6,347 bases of DNA from positions 1 to 6,347 of the forward strand of contig CANGMY010000091.1 of NCBI GenBank assembly GCA_947455015.1, given 5' to 3'. The notes beneath the pieces were generated by a model. It was not told where the DNA came from. It did not search any database and saw only the letters and a list, made by a program, of their open reading frames with translations. The DNA is from Microthrixaceae bacterium. Its GTDB lineage: Bacteria; Actinomycetota; Acidimicrobiia; Acidimicrobiales; Acidimicrobilacustridaceae. Positions 1 through 5,534 of this stretch are shown one piece after another; the first letter of the stretch is position 1; every line of letters starts with the position of its first letter. Both the position numbers and the translations under genes were made by a program.

Positions 1-477
1 GCCACCGGCGCCAAGCAGAAGAACCTTCGAATCAAGAAGTTTCATCTGACCTTCTTCGCCCACCTCGGGAAGAAGAAGATGACGCTGATAGCGATTGCGC
101 TGTTCAGGACTCAATGTGCGAGGCGCCGACCAATCACGCCCTTGGTCCTTCCATGCGTTGAAGCCGCCATTCATTGAAAGGACATCGGTGTAGCCAAGTT
201 CGCCAAGCGTCTTTGCTGCGAACGCAGAGCGCACGCCGCCGGCGCAGAAGACCACAACCTTGGAGTCACGGTCGGGGATGCGGCTTTCGACCTGTGCTTC
301 GAGGTGGCCACGAGGGATGAAGATCGCGTTCGGGATGGCACCCTGCTCGAACTCGTCGGGCTCCCGAACGTCGAGGAACACCGTGGCCGGTTCAGCACGC
401 AGTGCTTCGGCCTCGGCCGGTTCGATCTCGGTGATCTGGCTCTTGGTCTGCGAGAGGAGGTCTCGGAAGGTGGCCAT
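1..477 (-). CDS. moeB: Rhodanese-ThiF/MoeB fusion: sulfur-carrier adenylyltransferase with N-terminal sulfurtransferase domain (partial)
   Basis: The first 159 residues are visible; the gene runs off the left edge. Residues 15-115 form a rhodanese domain: a DVREPDEFEQGAIPNA segment around 36-51, and an active-site loop FCAGGVRS with the persulfide cysteine at Cys78, followed by a GGFNAWK segment near 104-110. Residues 122-159 begin a ThiF/MoeB E1-like domain: LSPEQRNRYQRHLLLPEVG at 122-140, then the start of the GxGxxG nucleotide-binding loop (LLLGAGG, 153-159) where the window ends. The family adenylates the C-terminal Gly-Gly of MoaD, ThiS or CysO-type carriers in the cytoplasm; the rhodanese domain would supply or relay sulfur for thiocarboxylate formation. 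Start ATG at 477 has AGAGG six bases upstream. It lies 96 bp downstream of the sirtuin on the same strand. The domain order is opposite to MoeZ and MOCS3. The exact carrier (molybdopterin, thiamine or cysteine pathway) cannot be told from this part. Confidence 0.93.
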   Translation of the reverse strand, partial: MATFRDLLSQTKSQITEIEPAEAEALRAEPATVFLDVREPDEFEQGAIPNAIFIPRGHLEAQVESRIPDRDSKVVVFCAGGVRSAFAAKTLGELGYTDVLSMNGGFNAWKDQGRDWSAPRTLSPEQRNRYQRHLLLPEVGEEGQMKLLDSKVLLLGAGG

Positions 478-573
478 GGTCTGCCTCTAGTGCTCGGGGG
501 ATCGGGCGAATTGCTCGCTCGGGAGGAAAACCCTACCGATTAGGTCGGCTTTCTGCCACCCCCGGCGATTCAC

Positions 574-1344
574 CTAGAGAATTGCCGGGAGAATCTCCGA
601 TGCCGATCCCTGGACGACCACCGTCGCCTGTGGGTCGAACGGCGTCGTCTGGGCGTTCACGATGACCACCGCTCGCCCCGCCTCCAAAGCGATCGGCACC
701 ATCGCGGCGATCGGGTACACCGAGAGACTGGTACCAACGGCGAGAAGAACATCGGCCTCGGTTGCAGCGATTTCGGCGCGCATCAGATCGGCGGCAACGA
801 GTGACTGGCCAAACATGATCGTCGCCGATTTCACGATTCCGCCGCAGAAAAGACACGACGGGTCGGGCTCCCCCGCTCGCACACGCTCAAGTGCTTCGTC
901 CATCGGACCGCGCGCTCCGCAATCGACACATTCCCATCGATGCACCGTGCCGTGAATCTCCACCACGCGGTCGGGTGAACTACCGGCAATGACATGGAGA
1001 CCGTCGATGTTCTGCGTTACCAACGTGTGGAGACGACCCGAACGTTCGAGTTCCACGAGCGCCCGATGTCCGTCATTCGGCGAAGCGGTGAACATGTCAG
1101 ATTCGAGCCTGATCTTCCATGCGTCTCGTCGTACCTGAGGGTCGGCCAAGTAATGCTGGATCGTCGATCGTTTTTCGGCCTCGGGGTTCCGGGTCCACAC
1201 TCCATTGGGACCGCGAAAGTCGGGAATACCCGAATCAGTACTGATCCCCGCCCCGGTGAGCACAGCAACAGAGGAAGCATCGTGCAGCACGCGACGAGCA
1301 GCCTCGAGCGTTTGCGGGTCGATCTCGTCTGCAGTGCCAGCCAT
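574..1344 (-). CDS. NAD-dependent protein deacylase, Sir2 (sirtuin) family
   Basis: A full-length 256-residue sirtuin, a cytoplasmic enzyme that removes acyl groups from lysines using NAD+ and releases nicotinamide and O-acyl-ADP-ribose. NAD-binding motifs are intact: GAGIS at 31-35, GIPDFRG at 39-45, TQNIDGLH at 110-117, GTSLSVYP at 204-211 and VNAQTTPFD at 229-237. The catalytic histidine is His131 (HGTVHRWE). A structural zinc site reads Cys139-x2-Cys142-x21-Cys164-x2-Cys167. The stretch DFRGPNGVWT after the first motif resembles the SIRT6/7 type more than the CobB/SIRT5 type, and the Tyr-x2-Arg pair that marks desuccinylases is not seen, so deacetylase or long-chain deacylase activity is more likely; this class call is inference. 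The start at 1344 has only a weak GAG just upstream, but it gives the usual ~30 residues before the first glycine motif. It is divergent from the glycosyltransferase and upstream of the moeB fusion. Confidence 0.95.
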   Translation of the reverse strand: MAGTADEIDPQTLEAARRVLHDASSVAVLTGAGISTDSGIPDFRGPNGVWTRNPEAEKRSTIQHYLADPQVRRDAWKIRLESDMFTASPNDGHRALVELERSGRLHTLVTQNIDGLHVIAGSSPDRVVEIHGTVHRWECVDCGARGPMDEALERVRAGEPDPSCLFCGGIVKSATIMFGQSLVAADLMRAEIAATEADVLLAVGTSLSVYPIAAMVPIALEAGRAVVIVNAQTTPFDPQATVVVQGSASEILPAIL

Positions 1345-1351
1345 GGCTCAA

Positions 1352-1364
1352 TTGTGGCCCACAA
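1352..1364. repeat. 13-bp perfect palindrome in the sirtuin/glycosyltransferase divergent gap
   Basis: TTGTGG-C-CCACAA is a perfect 6-bp inverted repeat around one central base. It begins eight bases upstream of the sirtuin start and 57 bases upstream of the chosen glycosyltransferase start, so it lies in the 76-bp region that must hold control signals for one or both genes. It could be an operator; no regulator family is recognised from the sequence. Confidence 0.4.
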
Positions 1365-1420
1365 CAAACATGGGGAAGAGAGCCAAGGCGGGAAAACGGA
1401 CTGGAGTAGCCTGCCGTTCA

Positions 1421-2158
1421 ATGCAGGACAGAGCCGACAATCGCAACAAAGTGCTCATCATCATTCCCGCGTTCAATGAACACGAGACCCTTCCGTCGAC
1501 CCTTGCCGAATTACAACGCACTGTGCCCGACTACGACGTGGTCGTTGTCGATGACGGCTCGAAAGACGACACCGCCGACCTCGCCGAAGCGAATGGCGTC
1601 CTCTGTCTTCGCCTTCCCTTCAACCTCGGCATCGGTGGAGCGCTTCGCACGGGTTTCCGATTCGCTGTTGAGCGAGGTTACGGAAGGGCGATTCAGTTCG
1701 ATGCCGACGGCCAGCACGACGCATCGCAGATTGCCACGATCTTGGCGCCCCTTGATGATGGCGCCGACATGGTGATCGGTTCCCGATTCGCTGGCGTCGG
1801 CGAATACCACGTCGGTCGTAGTCGCGGTTTCGCCATGGGAATCCTGCGGTGGTCCATCGAGCATCTTGCCGGCCAGAAGTTCACCGACACATCGTCGGGA
1901 TTTCGTTCATTTGATTCCGACATGCTTGCGATGTTCGCGACCGACTACCCGATCGAATACATGGACTCCGCCGAGGCGCTCGTTCTTGCTTGCCGAGCCG
2001 GCTTCGATGTTCGCGAAGTCCCCGTCACAATGCGTGAACGTGCCGGTGGTCAGGCCTCGAATCGACGCTTCCGGCTCGTGTACCACTACCTGCGTGTGCT
2101 CGTCTCTCTGGCGAACACACCCCGCCGCACGCGCGCTCCAAAGGCAGCAACGTCATGA
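1421..2158 (+). CDS. Family 2 glycosyltransferase, DPM1/polyprenyl-phosphate type
   Basis: A 245-residue GT-A fold glycosyltransferase. Visible motifs in order: VLIIIPAFNE at 11-20 (nucleotide-sugar binding strand), VVVDDGSKDDT at 41-51, FNLGIGGALRTGF at 67-79, the metal-binding DxD as Asp94-Ala-Asp96 in FDADGQHD, MVIGSRF at 117-123, and TDTSSGFRSF at 155-164. This pattern fits the dolichol/polyprenyl-phosphate mannose or glucose synthase subfamily, which moves a sugar from a nucleotide donor to a lipid phosphate on the inner membrane face. No membrane helices follow the catalytic domain, so the downstream DUF2304 protein may provide membrane contact. The frame is open back to 1205, but residues encoded before 1421 overlap the antisense sirtuin and look unlike the family. 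ATG 1421 has GGAG at 1403-1406 with a rather long 14-base spacer; ATG 1373 and GTG 1451 are alternatives. Donor sugar and acceptor are not predictable. Confidence 0.92.
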   Translation: MQDRADNRNKVLIIIPAFNEHETLPSTLAELQRTVPDYDVVVVDDGSKDDTADLAEANGVLCLRLPFNLGIGGALRTGFRFAVERGYGRAIQFDADGQHDASQIATILAPLDDGADMVIGSRFAGVGEYHVGRSRGFAMGILRWSIEHLAGQKFTDTSSGFRSFDSDMLAMFATDYPIEYMDSAEALVLACRAGFDVREVPVTMRERAGGQASNRRFRLVYHYLRVLVSLANTPRRTRAPKAATS

Positions 2159-2553
2159 GCCTTCGAGCACACATCGCGCTTGCCATCCTCGTCGCGCTCG
2201 CCATCGTCGGCATCGTCGTTCTCGTCCGTCGTCGTCACCTGAAGGCCAAGTATTCGCTGCTATGGCTCAGCCTCGGTGCGGTCATGGTTGTCATTGCTGC
2301 CGTTCCTGGTCTTCTCGACTGGACGGCTGAACGCCTTGGCATTTGGTATCAGCCCACCTTGCTCATTCTTCTCGGGCTCGCTCTCCTACTGCTCATCGTC
2401 GTGCACTTTTCTTATGAGCTCACCCGATCAGAAAACCGCACTCGAGAACTCGCCGAACAGCTCACGCTTCTGCGGCTGCGCGTGACCGAGCTTCAGCAAT
2501 CGATCGATGCAGCAGCCGACGGCGAAACCGGAAGCGACTCCGCGTCGCCCTAA
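2155..2553 (+). CDS. DUF2304 domain membrane protein, partner of the GT2 gene
   Basis: A 132-residue protein with three hydrophobic segments at about 6-24, 34-52 and 68-86, and a charged, leucine-rich tail (about 88-118) likely to form a short coiled coil on the cytoplasmic side. The middle part, KYSLLWLSLG at 32-41 and PGLLDWTAERLGI at 51-63, followed by HFSYELTRSENRTRELAEQ at 84-102, matches the DUF2304 pattern. Its ATG overlaps the stop of the glycosyltransferase as ATGA, with AAGG ten bases upstream, which points to translational coupling. DUF2304 proteins are often found beside polyprenyl-phosphate glycosyltransferases, and a role as membrane anchor or accessory subunit is a reasonable inference, but the biochemical function is not established. 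The last 15 residues are acidic and serine-rich and look disordered. Confidence 0.9.
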   Translation: MSLRAHIALAILVALAIVGIVVLVRRRHLKAKYSLLWLSLGAVMVVIAAVPGLLDWTAERLGIWYQPTLLILLGLALLLLIVVHFSYELTRSENRTRELAEQLTLLRLRVTELQQSIDAAADGETGSDSASP

Positions 2554-2578
2554 GTCGGCCACCTACGGAAGCACTCGA

Positions 2579-2593
2579 CAAACGGTCCGTTTG
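2579..2593. repeat. 15-bp perfect palindrome after the GT2-DUF2304 operon
   Basis: CAAACGG-T-CCGTTTG is a perfect 7-bp inverted repeat around one base, 25 bases past the DUF2304 stop and just upstream of a TTGACC hexamer. A second CCGTT at 2596-2600 could pair with the same left arm. No T-run follows, so an intrinsic terminator is doubtful; an operator for the downstream gene is equally possible. The right half, read on the minus strand, contains AAACGGAC, which also occurs at 1394-1401 upstream of the glycosyltransferase. Confidence 0.4.
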
Positions 2594-2598
2594 GCCCG

Positions 2599-2627
2599 TT
2601 GACCTTTACGCGCCCTGCGACGACAGT
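2599..2627 (+). promoter_or_regulatory. Possible promoter of the 218-residue uncharacterised gene
   Basis: TTGACC at 2599-2604 is a good -35 match. At 17-base spacing lies GACAGT (2622-2627), a weak -10 match with only the second A, the fourth A and the final T agreeing. If used, transcription would start near 2634, right at the beginning of the 2635-2656 hairpin. The weak -10 keeps confidence low. Confidence 0.25.
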
Positions 2628-2634
2628 CACCGAA

Positions 2635-2656
2635 ACATCACGAAAGGTCGTGATGT
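2635..2656 (+). promoter_or_regulatory. Strong 9-bp inverted repeat in the leader of the uncharacterised gene
   Basis: ACATCACGA and TCGTGATGT are perfect inverted arms around the four-base loop AAGG. The element ends 14 bases before the AGGAGG ribosome binding site of the gene at 2681. No T-tract follows, so it is not an intrinsic terminator. It could be a dyad operator bound by a dimeric regulator, or an RNA hairpin near the 5' end of the transcript that affects stability or translation. Confidence 0.55.
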
Positions 2657-2670
2657 GTAGCGACATTCTC

Positions 2671-2676
2671 AGGAGG
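2671..2676 (+). promoter_or_regulatory. Ribosome binding site that fixes the GTG start at 2681
   Basis: A perfect AGGAGG lies four bases before GTG 2681; the overlapping AGGAG at 2674-2678 is even closer. No other start codon in this frame has comparable support. Confidence 0.8.
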
Positions 2677-2680
2677 AGCC

Positions 2681-3337
2681 GTGACCATCATCAGCGATCC
2701 CGTCCAACCGGCAGTAACACTCGCCGTCGAAACCTGGTCAGACCCTGTCATTGATCAGCTCGGTCACGATCCCCGGTCTGCCTATGTCGAGAAGTTTTGG
2801 CTGCCAATTCTTGGGCCATCCTCGGTGTGGCTTCTTCGCCGACTTGCCGACGGACTCGACCACAACCCCGAAGGCTTCGAGATTGATCTCGTCGATACCG
2901 CACGGTCGCTGGGCGTGGGTATGCGCGGTGGACGCAACGCGCCACTGATGCGCACCTTCGACCGTTGCTGCCGATTTGGAGCTGCCCGTATGCACGGCAC
3001 GACATCGATTTCCGTTCGACGACGCCTTGCTCCACTCACTCGAGCACAAACCGAGCGACTCCCCATTTCGTTGCAGGCCGAACACGACCAGTGGTTACGT
3101 CGACCGCGCACCTCACCCTCTTTCGAACAGATGCAAACACGCGCGCGTTCTCTCGCGCTTTCGATGATTCAACTTGGCGAAGACCACCAGAGTGTCGAAC
3201 GACAACTACATCGGTGGCGATTCCACCCAGCAATCGCGCACAATGCGCTTCGATGGGCACTTGCCCACAATCCACACCAAGAGCCGCTACAAACAATGTC
3301 GCCGAAGCGAGATCGAGTTAGCGGCGACGCGGCGTAA
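2681..3337 (+). CDS. Conserved actinobacterial-type protein of unknown function
   Basis: A 218-residue soluble protein with no signal peptide or membrane helix. Its core, DPVIDQLGHDPRSAYVEKFW (21-40) followed by LPILGPSSVWLLRRLADGL (41-59), a predicted winged-helix-like region at 45-115 (helices around WLLRRLADGL and DLVDTARSLGVG, then a basic strand ISVRRRLAPL at 110-119), and a helical C-terminal part RARSLALSMIQLGEDHQSVERQLHRWRFHPAIAHNALRWAL (in pieces, 154-194), resembles uncharacterised proteins I associate with actinobacteria. The charge pattern and helix-turn-helix feel suggest nucleic-acid binding, but this is inference and no catalytic motif is seen. It has its own leader with a strong inverted repeat, and its last 20 bases overlap the 3' end of pepA on the other strand. 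GTG start is supported by AGGAGG. The last ~20 residues are probably flexible. Confidence 0.8.
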   Translation: MTIISDPVQPAVTLAVETWSDPVIDQLGHDPRSAYVEKFWLPILGPSSVWLLRRLADGLDHNPEGFEIDLVDTARSLGVGMRGGRNAPLMRTFDRCCRFGAARMHGTTSISVRRRLAPLTRAQTERLPISLQAEHDQWLRRPRTSPSFEQMQTRARSLALSMIQLGEDHQSVERQLHRWRFHPAIAHNALRWALAHNPHQEPLQTMSPKRDRVSGDAA

Positions 3338-4790
3338 AGGTTCGGGCCAACTCAAGCAATGTGCGCACGCCGTAACCCGTGCCGCCCTTTGTTGTTTCGG
3401 CATCGTCGGCTTCGGACCATGCAGTGCCTGCGATGTCGATATGCGCCCACGGGATGTTCTCGCCGACAAATTCCTGCAGGAACAGACCAGCAGTGATCGT
3501 GCCGCCACCGCGAGACTTCGAAATATTGCGCAGATCGGCGACATCGGAGTCGATGAACGGTCGGTAATCGGCGGGCAGCGGAAGTGCCCACATGCGTTCA
3601 CCCGCCGACTCGGCGGCGGACTCGACGTCGTCGAGCCAGGCGTCGTTGTTCGACATCACCGCTGCAATACGACCGCCGAGTGCGATTTCGACCGCACCGG
3701 TGAGTGTTGCAAGATCGACGATCGCGTCGGGCGCGTCTTCAGTGGCAAGCGACAACGCGTCGGCAAGGATGAGGCGGCCTTCAGCGTCGGTGTTGAGCAC
3801 TTCAACCGTCGTGCCGTTTCGAATCGTGAGCACATCGCCAGGTCGAGTTGCATCGCCGTTACTCATGTTGTCGGTCATGGGCATGTAGCCGACGACCTTG
3901 CACGTGGGAGCAACTGCTCGAATCGCAGCGAAACACCCAAGGACCGCAGCAGCACCGCCCATGTCCATCTTCATCGTCATCATGCCCTCGCCGGTCTTAA
4001 TCGAAAGACCGCCGGAATCGAACGTGATGCCTTTACCGACGAGCGCAAGTGTTCCCTTAGGAGCGCGAGGCGTGTACGTGAGCTTCACAAATCGGGGTTC
4101 ATGAGTGGACCCGCGATTGACACCGAGAAGGCCACCCAATTTCTGACGGCGGATCTGGGCAAGGTTGAGAACTTCGATCGTCAGTCGCTCACGGCGGGCG
4201 AGCTTGACTGCTTCTTGTGCGAGCGCCGCAGGAGTGAGGTCGCCGCCAGGACGATTCACAAGATCGCGAGCGAAATTCTGTGCATCGCCGATCTTCAGAC
4301 CTTGAGCAAAGGCGTCAGTCGCAGGCTTTCCAGTCACGCCAGCGACAGTGACCGCGGTGAGAGCGACGGGCTTGGGGTCGGACCGATACTCAGTGAAACG
4401 GTACGAACCGAGGACTAGCCCTTCAGCGAGGGCACGAACCCCGCTCGCCATTTCCGCGGCGCTACGACCTTCGATGAGGTCGAGTACATCAATACCAACT
4501 CGCTTCGAACGAGAACCAGCGCGCACGGCTTGCGCCCCGAGGCGTCGTAGTCGATTGTCGTCAATCGACTTCGACGAACCAACGCCAATAGCGATCACCG
4601 ATCGACCAGCCGCATCAGAAACGAAAGCGACCTGATCGGCTGCGCCTGTGAAACCCTGAGCGCTCAATGCTGCAGCGGGAAGTTTGCGCGCTTTGAGTGC
4701 ACGATCAGAACATTTGTCGGATGCGATTGCCACAACGGCAACATCGACAGCAGCCGGAAGTGATCGAGCGGGAGAAATCTTCAGCGACAT
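3318..4790 (-). CDS. pepA: Leucyl aminopeptidase, M17 family (cytosol aminopeptidase)
   Basis: A complete 490-residue M17 aminopeptidase that removes N-terminal residues from peptides in the cytoplasm, using two metal ions, normally as a hexamer. The N-terminal domain spans about 15-135 and the catalytic domain about 165-480. Active-site residues line up with the family: Lys253, Asp258 and Lys265 in VGKGITFDSGGLSIK, Asp276 in MKMDMGGAAAV, and Asp335, Glu337 and Arg339 in the signature NTDAEGRL. The C-terminal TKGGTGYGVRTLLELA is typical. ATG 4790 has GAGG five bases upstream. It lies 36 bp downstream of the cobalamin adenosyltransferase on the same strand and is probably co-transcribed with it, although no metabolic link is evident. 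The stop lies inside the end of the oppositely oriented gene at 2681-3337. Some PepA proteins also bind DNA; nothing here tests that. Confidence 0.97.
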   Translation of the reverse strand: MSLKISPARSLPAAVDVAVVAIASDKCSDRALKARKLPAAALSAQGFTGAADQVAFVSDAAGRSVIAIGVGSSKSIDDNRLRRLGAQAVRAGSRSKRVGIDVLDLIEGRSAAEMASGVRALAEGLVLGSYRFTEYRSDPKPVALTAVTVAGVTGKPATDAFAQGLKIGDAQNFARDLVNRPGGDLTPAALAQEAVKLARRERLTIEVLNLAQIRRQKLGGLLGVNRGSTHEPRFVKLTYTPRAPKGTLALVGKGITFDSGGLSIKTGEGMMTMKMDMGGAAAVLGCFAAIRAVAPTCKVVGYMPMTDNMSNGDATRPGDVLTIRNGTTVEVLNTDAEGRLILADALSLATEDAPDAIVDLATLTGAVEIALGGRIAAVMSNNDAWLDDVESAAESAGERMWALPLPADYRPFIDSDVADLRNISKSRGGGTITAGLFLQEFVGENIPWAHIDIAGTAWSEADDAETTKGGTGYGVRTLLELARTFTPRRR

Positions 4791-4826
4791 GGTGACCTCA
4801 CGGTTGAGAATCGAAAAATGAATGAA

Positions 4827-5393
4827 CTACGGCTGCACGGACCGAGTCGGCAACGATGTGCCTTCCTGCCAACGAGCGAGTGTCCACAGCAAATCTGAAA
4901 GACGATTCAGATAAGGAACGACCGCACTTCCAGGACCAGCAGCCGCGAGGCTGTCGCGCTCGGCACGGCGAGCAACAGTGCGGGCAACATCAAGCAGTGC
5001 ACCAATTCGGTTCTGGCCAGGAACGACGAATTCGGTGGGCGGATCGAACTTCGCGCTGGTCGCGTCGATGAGTTCTTCGAGATGGGTGATCATGTCGTCG
5101 GTCACCAATGTGGCGCCTGCAGTGAGCTTGTCGCGACTACCAGGATCGGCAGCCAACTCGCCCATGAGCACCCATAGGTCTCGTTCGAGGTGCACGAGGA
5201 TGTCTCCCAATTCTGCATCGGACTCCGCTCGAGCGAGTCCGATGAACGACTGAAGTTCATCGACCGTGCCGTACGCCGTGGGCGCTGCGGAATCTTTTGC
5301 CACTCGACCTCCGTAGAGGAGTCCTGTGGTGCCGTCATCGCCTTTGCGCGTGTAGATCTTCACGTCGTTGAGCCTAGAGGCCGCAAGGTGCAC
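4827..5393 (-). CDS. pduO: Cob(I)alamin adenosyltransferase, PduO/MMAB type
   Basis: A 188-residue enzyme that transfers the 5'-deoxyadenosyl group of ATP to cob(I)alamin or cob(I)yrinate diamide, making adenosylcobalamin in the cytoplasm. The ATP-binding N-terminal motif YTRKGDDGTTGLLYGG is at 14-29, YGTVDELQSFIG at 41-52, the arginine-rich ARTVARRAER at 137-146, and YLNRLSDLLWTLAR at 161-174; all are hallmarks of the PduO-type (MMAB-like) trimeric family rather than the CobA/BtuR type. The length is usual. GTG 5393 is chosen because GGAGG lies six bases upstream; GTG 5363, just before KIYTRKG, is a poorer alternative. pepA follows after 36 bp. The gene is back to back with metH, so two cobalamin-linked genes share a 148-bp control region. 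Confidence 0.96.
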   Translation of the reverse strand: MHLAASRLNDVKIYTRKGDDGTTGLLYGGRVAKDSAAPTAYGTVDELQSFIGLARAESDAELGDILVHLERDLWVLMGELAADPGSRDKLTAGATLVTDDMITHLEELIDATSAKFDPPTEFVVPGQNRIGALLDVARTVARRAERDSLAAAGPGSAVVPYLNRLSDLLWTLARWQEGTSLPTRSVQP

Positions 5394-5399
5394 AACACG

Positions 5400-5404
5400 C
5401 CTCC
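5400..5404 (-). promoter_or_regulatory. Ribosome binding site that fixes the GTG start of the adenosyltransferase
   Basis: GGAGG on the minus strand is six bases before GTG 5393, favouring this start over the in-frame GTG at 5363, which has only a distant AGG. Confidence 0.75.
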
Positions 5405-5464
5405 AACATCGGATTCGAACGCCTCTCTGCTACCGTGTGAGAGCCGAAGCTGACCTGATGGGTA

Positions 5465-5485
5465 GGGCAAGATGCCCCGGCTTGC
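5465..5485. promoter_or_regulatory. Two overlapping alternative hairpins in the pduO/metH divergent gap
   Basis: GGGC (5465-5468) can pair with GCCC (5474-5477), while the overlapping GCAAG (5467-5471) can pair with CTTGC (5481-5485). The two pairings exclude each other. They sit about 57-77 bases ahead of the metH start. The stems are short (4 and 5 bp), there is no recognisable B12-box, and the element may be chance; it is recorded because both flanking genes depend on cobalamin. Confidence 0.25.
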
Positions 5486-5529
5486 GGCGAGATCACATCC
5501 GATCCTCGTTCCGCGCCCGGACCATCGCC

Positions 5530-5534
5530 AGGAG
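5530..5534 (+). promoter_or_regulatory. Ribosome binding site that fixes the GTG start of metH
   Basis: AGGAG lies seven bases before GTG 5542. An in-frame ATG at 5458 would add 28 arginine-rich residues unlike the MetH family and has no Shine-Dalgarno sequence, so GTG 5542 is preferred. Confidence 0.75.

Noticed and set aside
503..521. Hairpin CGGGCGA/TCGCTCG in the gap upstream of the moeB fusion
   Set aside because: It contains a G-T pair that folds only as plus-strand RNA, whereas both neighbouring genes are transcribed from the minus strand.
530..560. Possible intrinsic terminator between the sirtuin and the moeB fusion (CCGA-TTAGG-TCGG)
   Set aside because: The stem is only 4 bp and the flanking T-runs are short (TTTT or CTTT); too weak to call.
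1205..1420. N-terminal extension of the glycosyltransferase frame by 72 codons
   Set aside because: It overlaps the 5' end of the sirtuin on the other strand and encodes a low-order sequence with no GT2 likeness; the family normally starts about 10 residues before the VLIIIPAFNE strand.
3174..4418. A 414-codon open frame on the plus strand antisense to pepA
   Set aside because: It begins at a TTG inside the preceding gene, is rich in Arg, Cys, His and Ser as expected for an antisense shadow of GC-rich coding DNA, shows no family motif, and covers the well-defined pepA active site.
5408..5425. GTTCGAATCC on the minus strand, like a tRNA T-loop
   Set aside because: The five bases on each side do not form the required T-arm stem and no acceptor or anticodon arm can be drawn around it.
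5465..5490. Possible SAM-IV riboswitch ahead of metH
   Set aside because: Only a short GCCCCGGCTTGC stretch is shared with my recollection of SAM-IV; the conserved GGCAACC-type core and pseudoknot arms are not seen.
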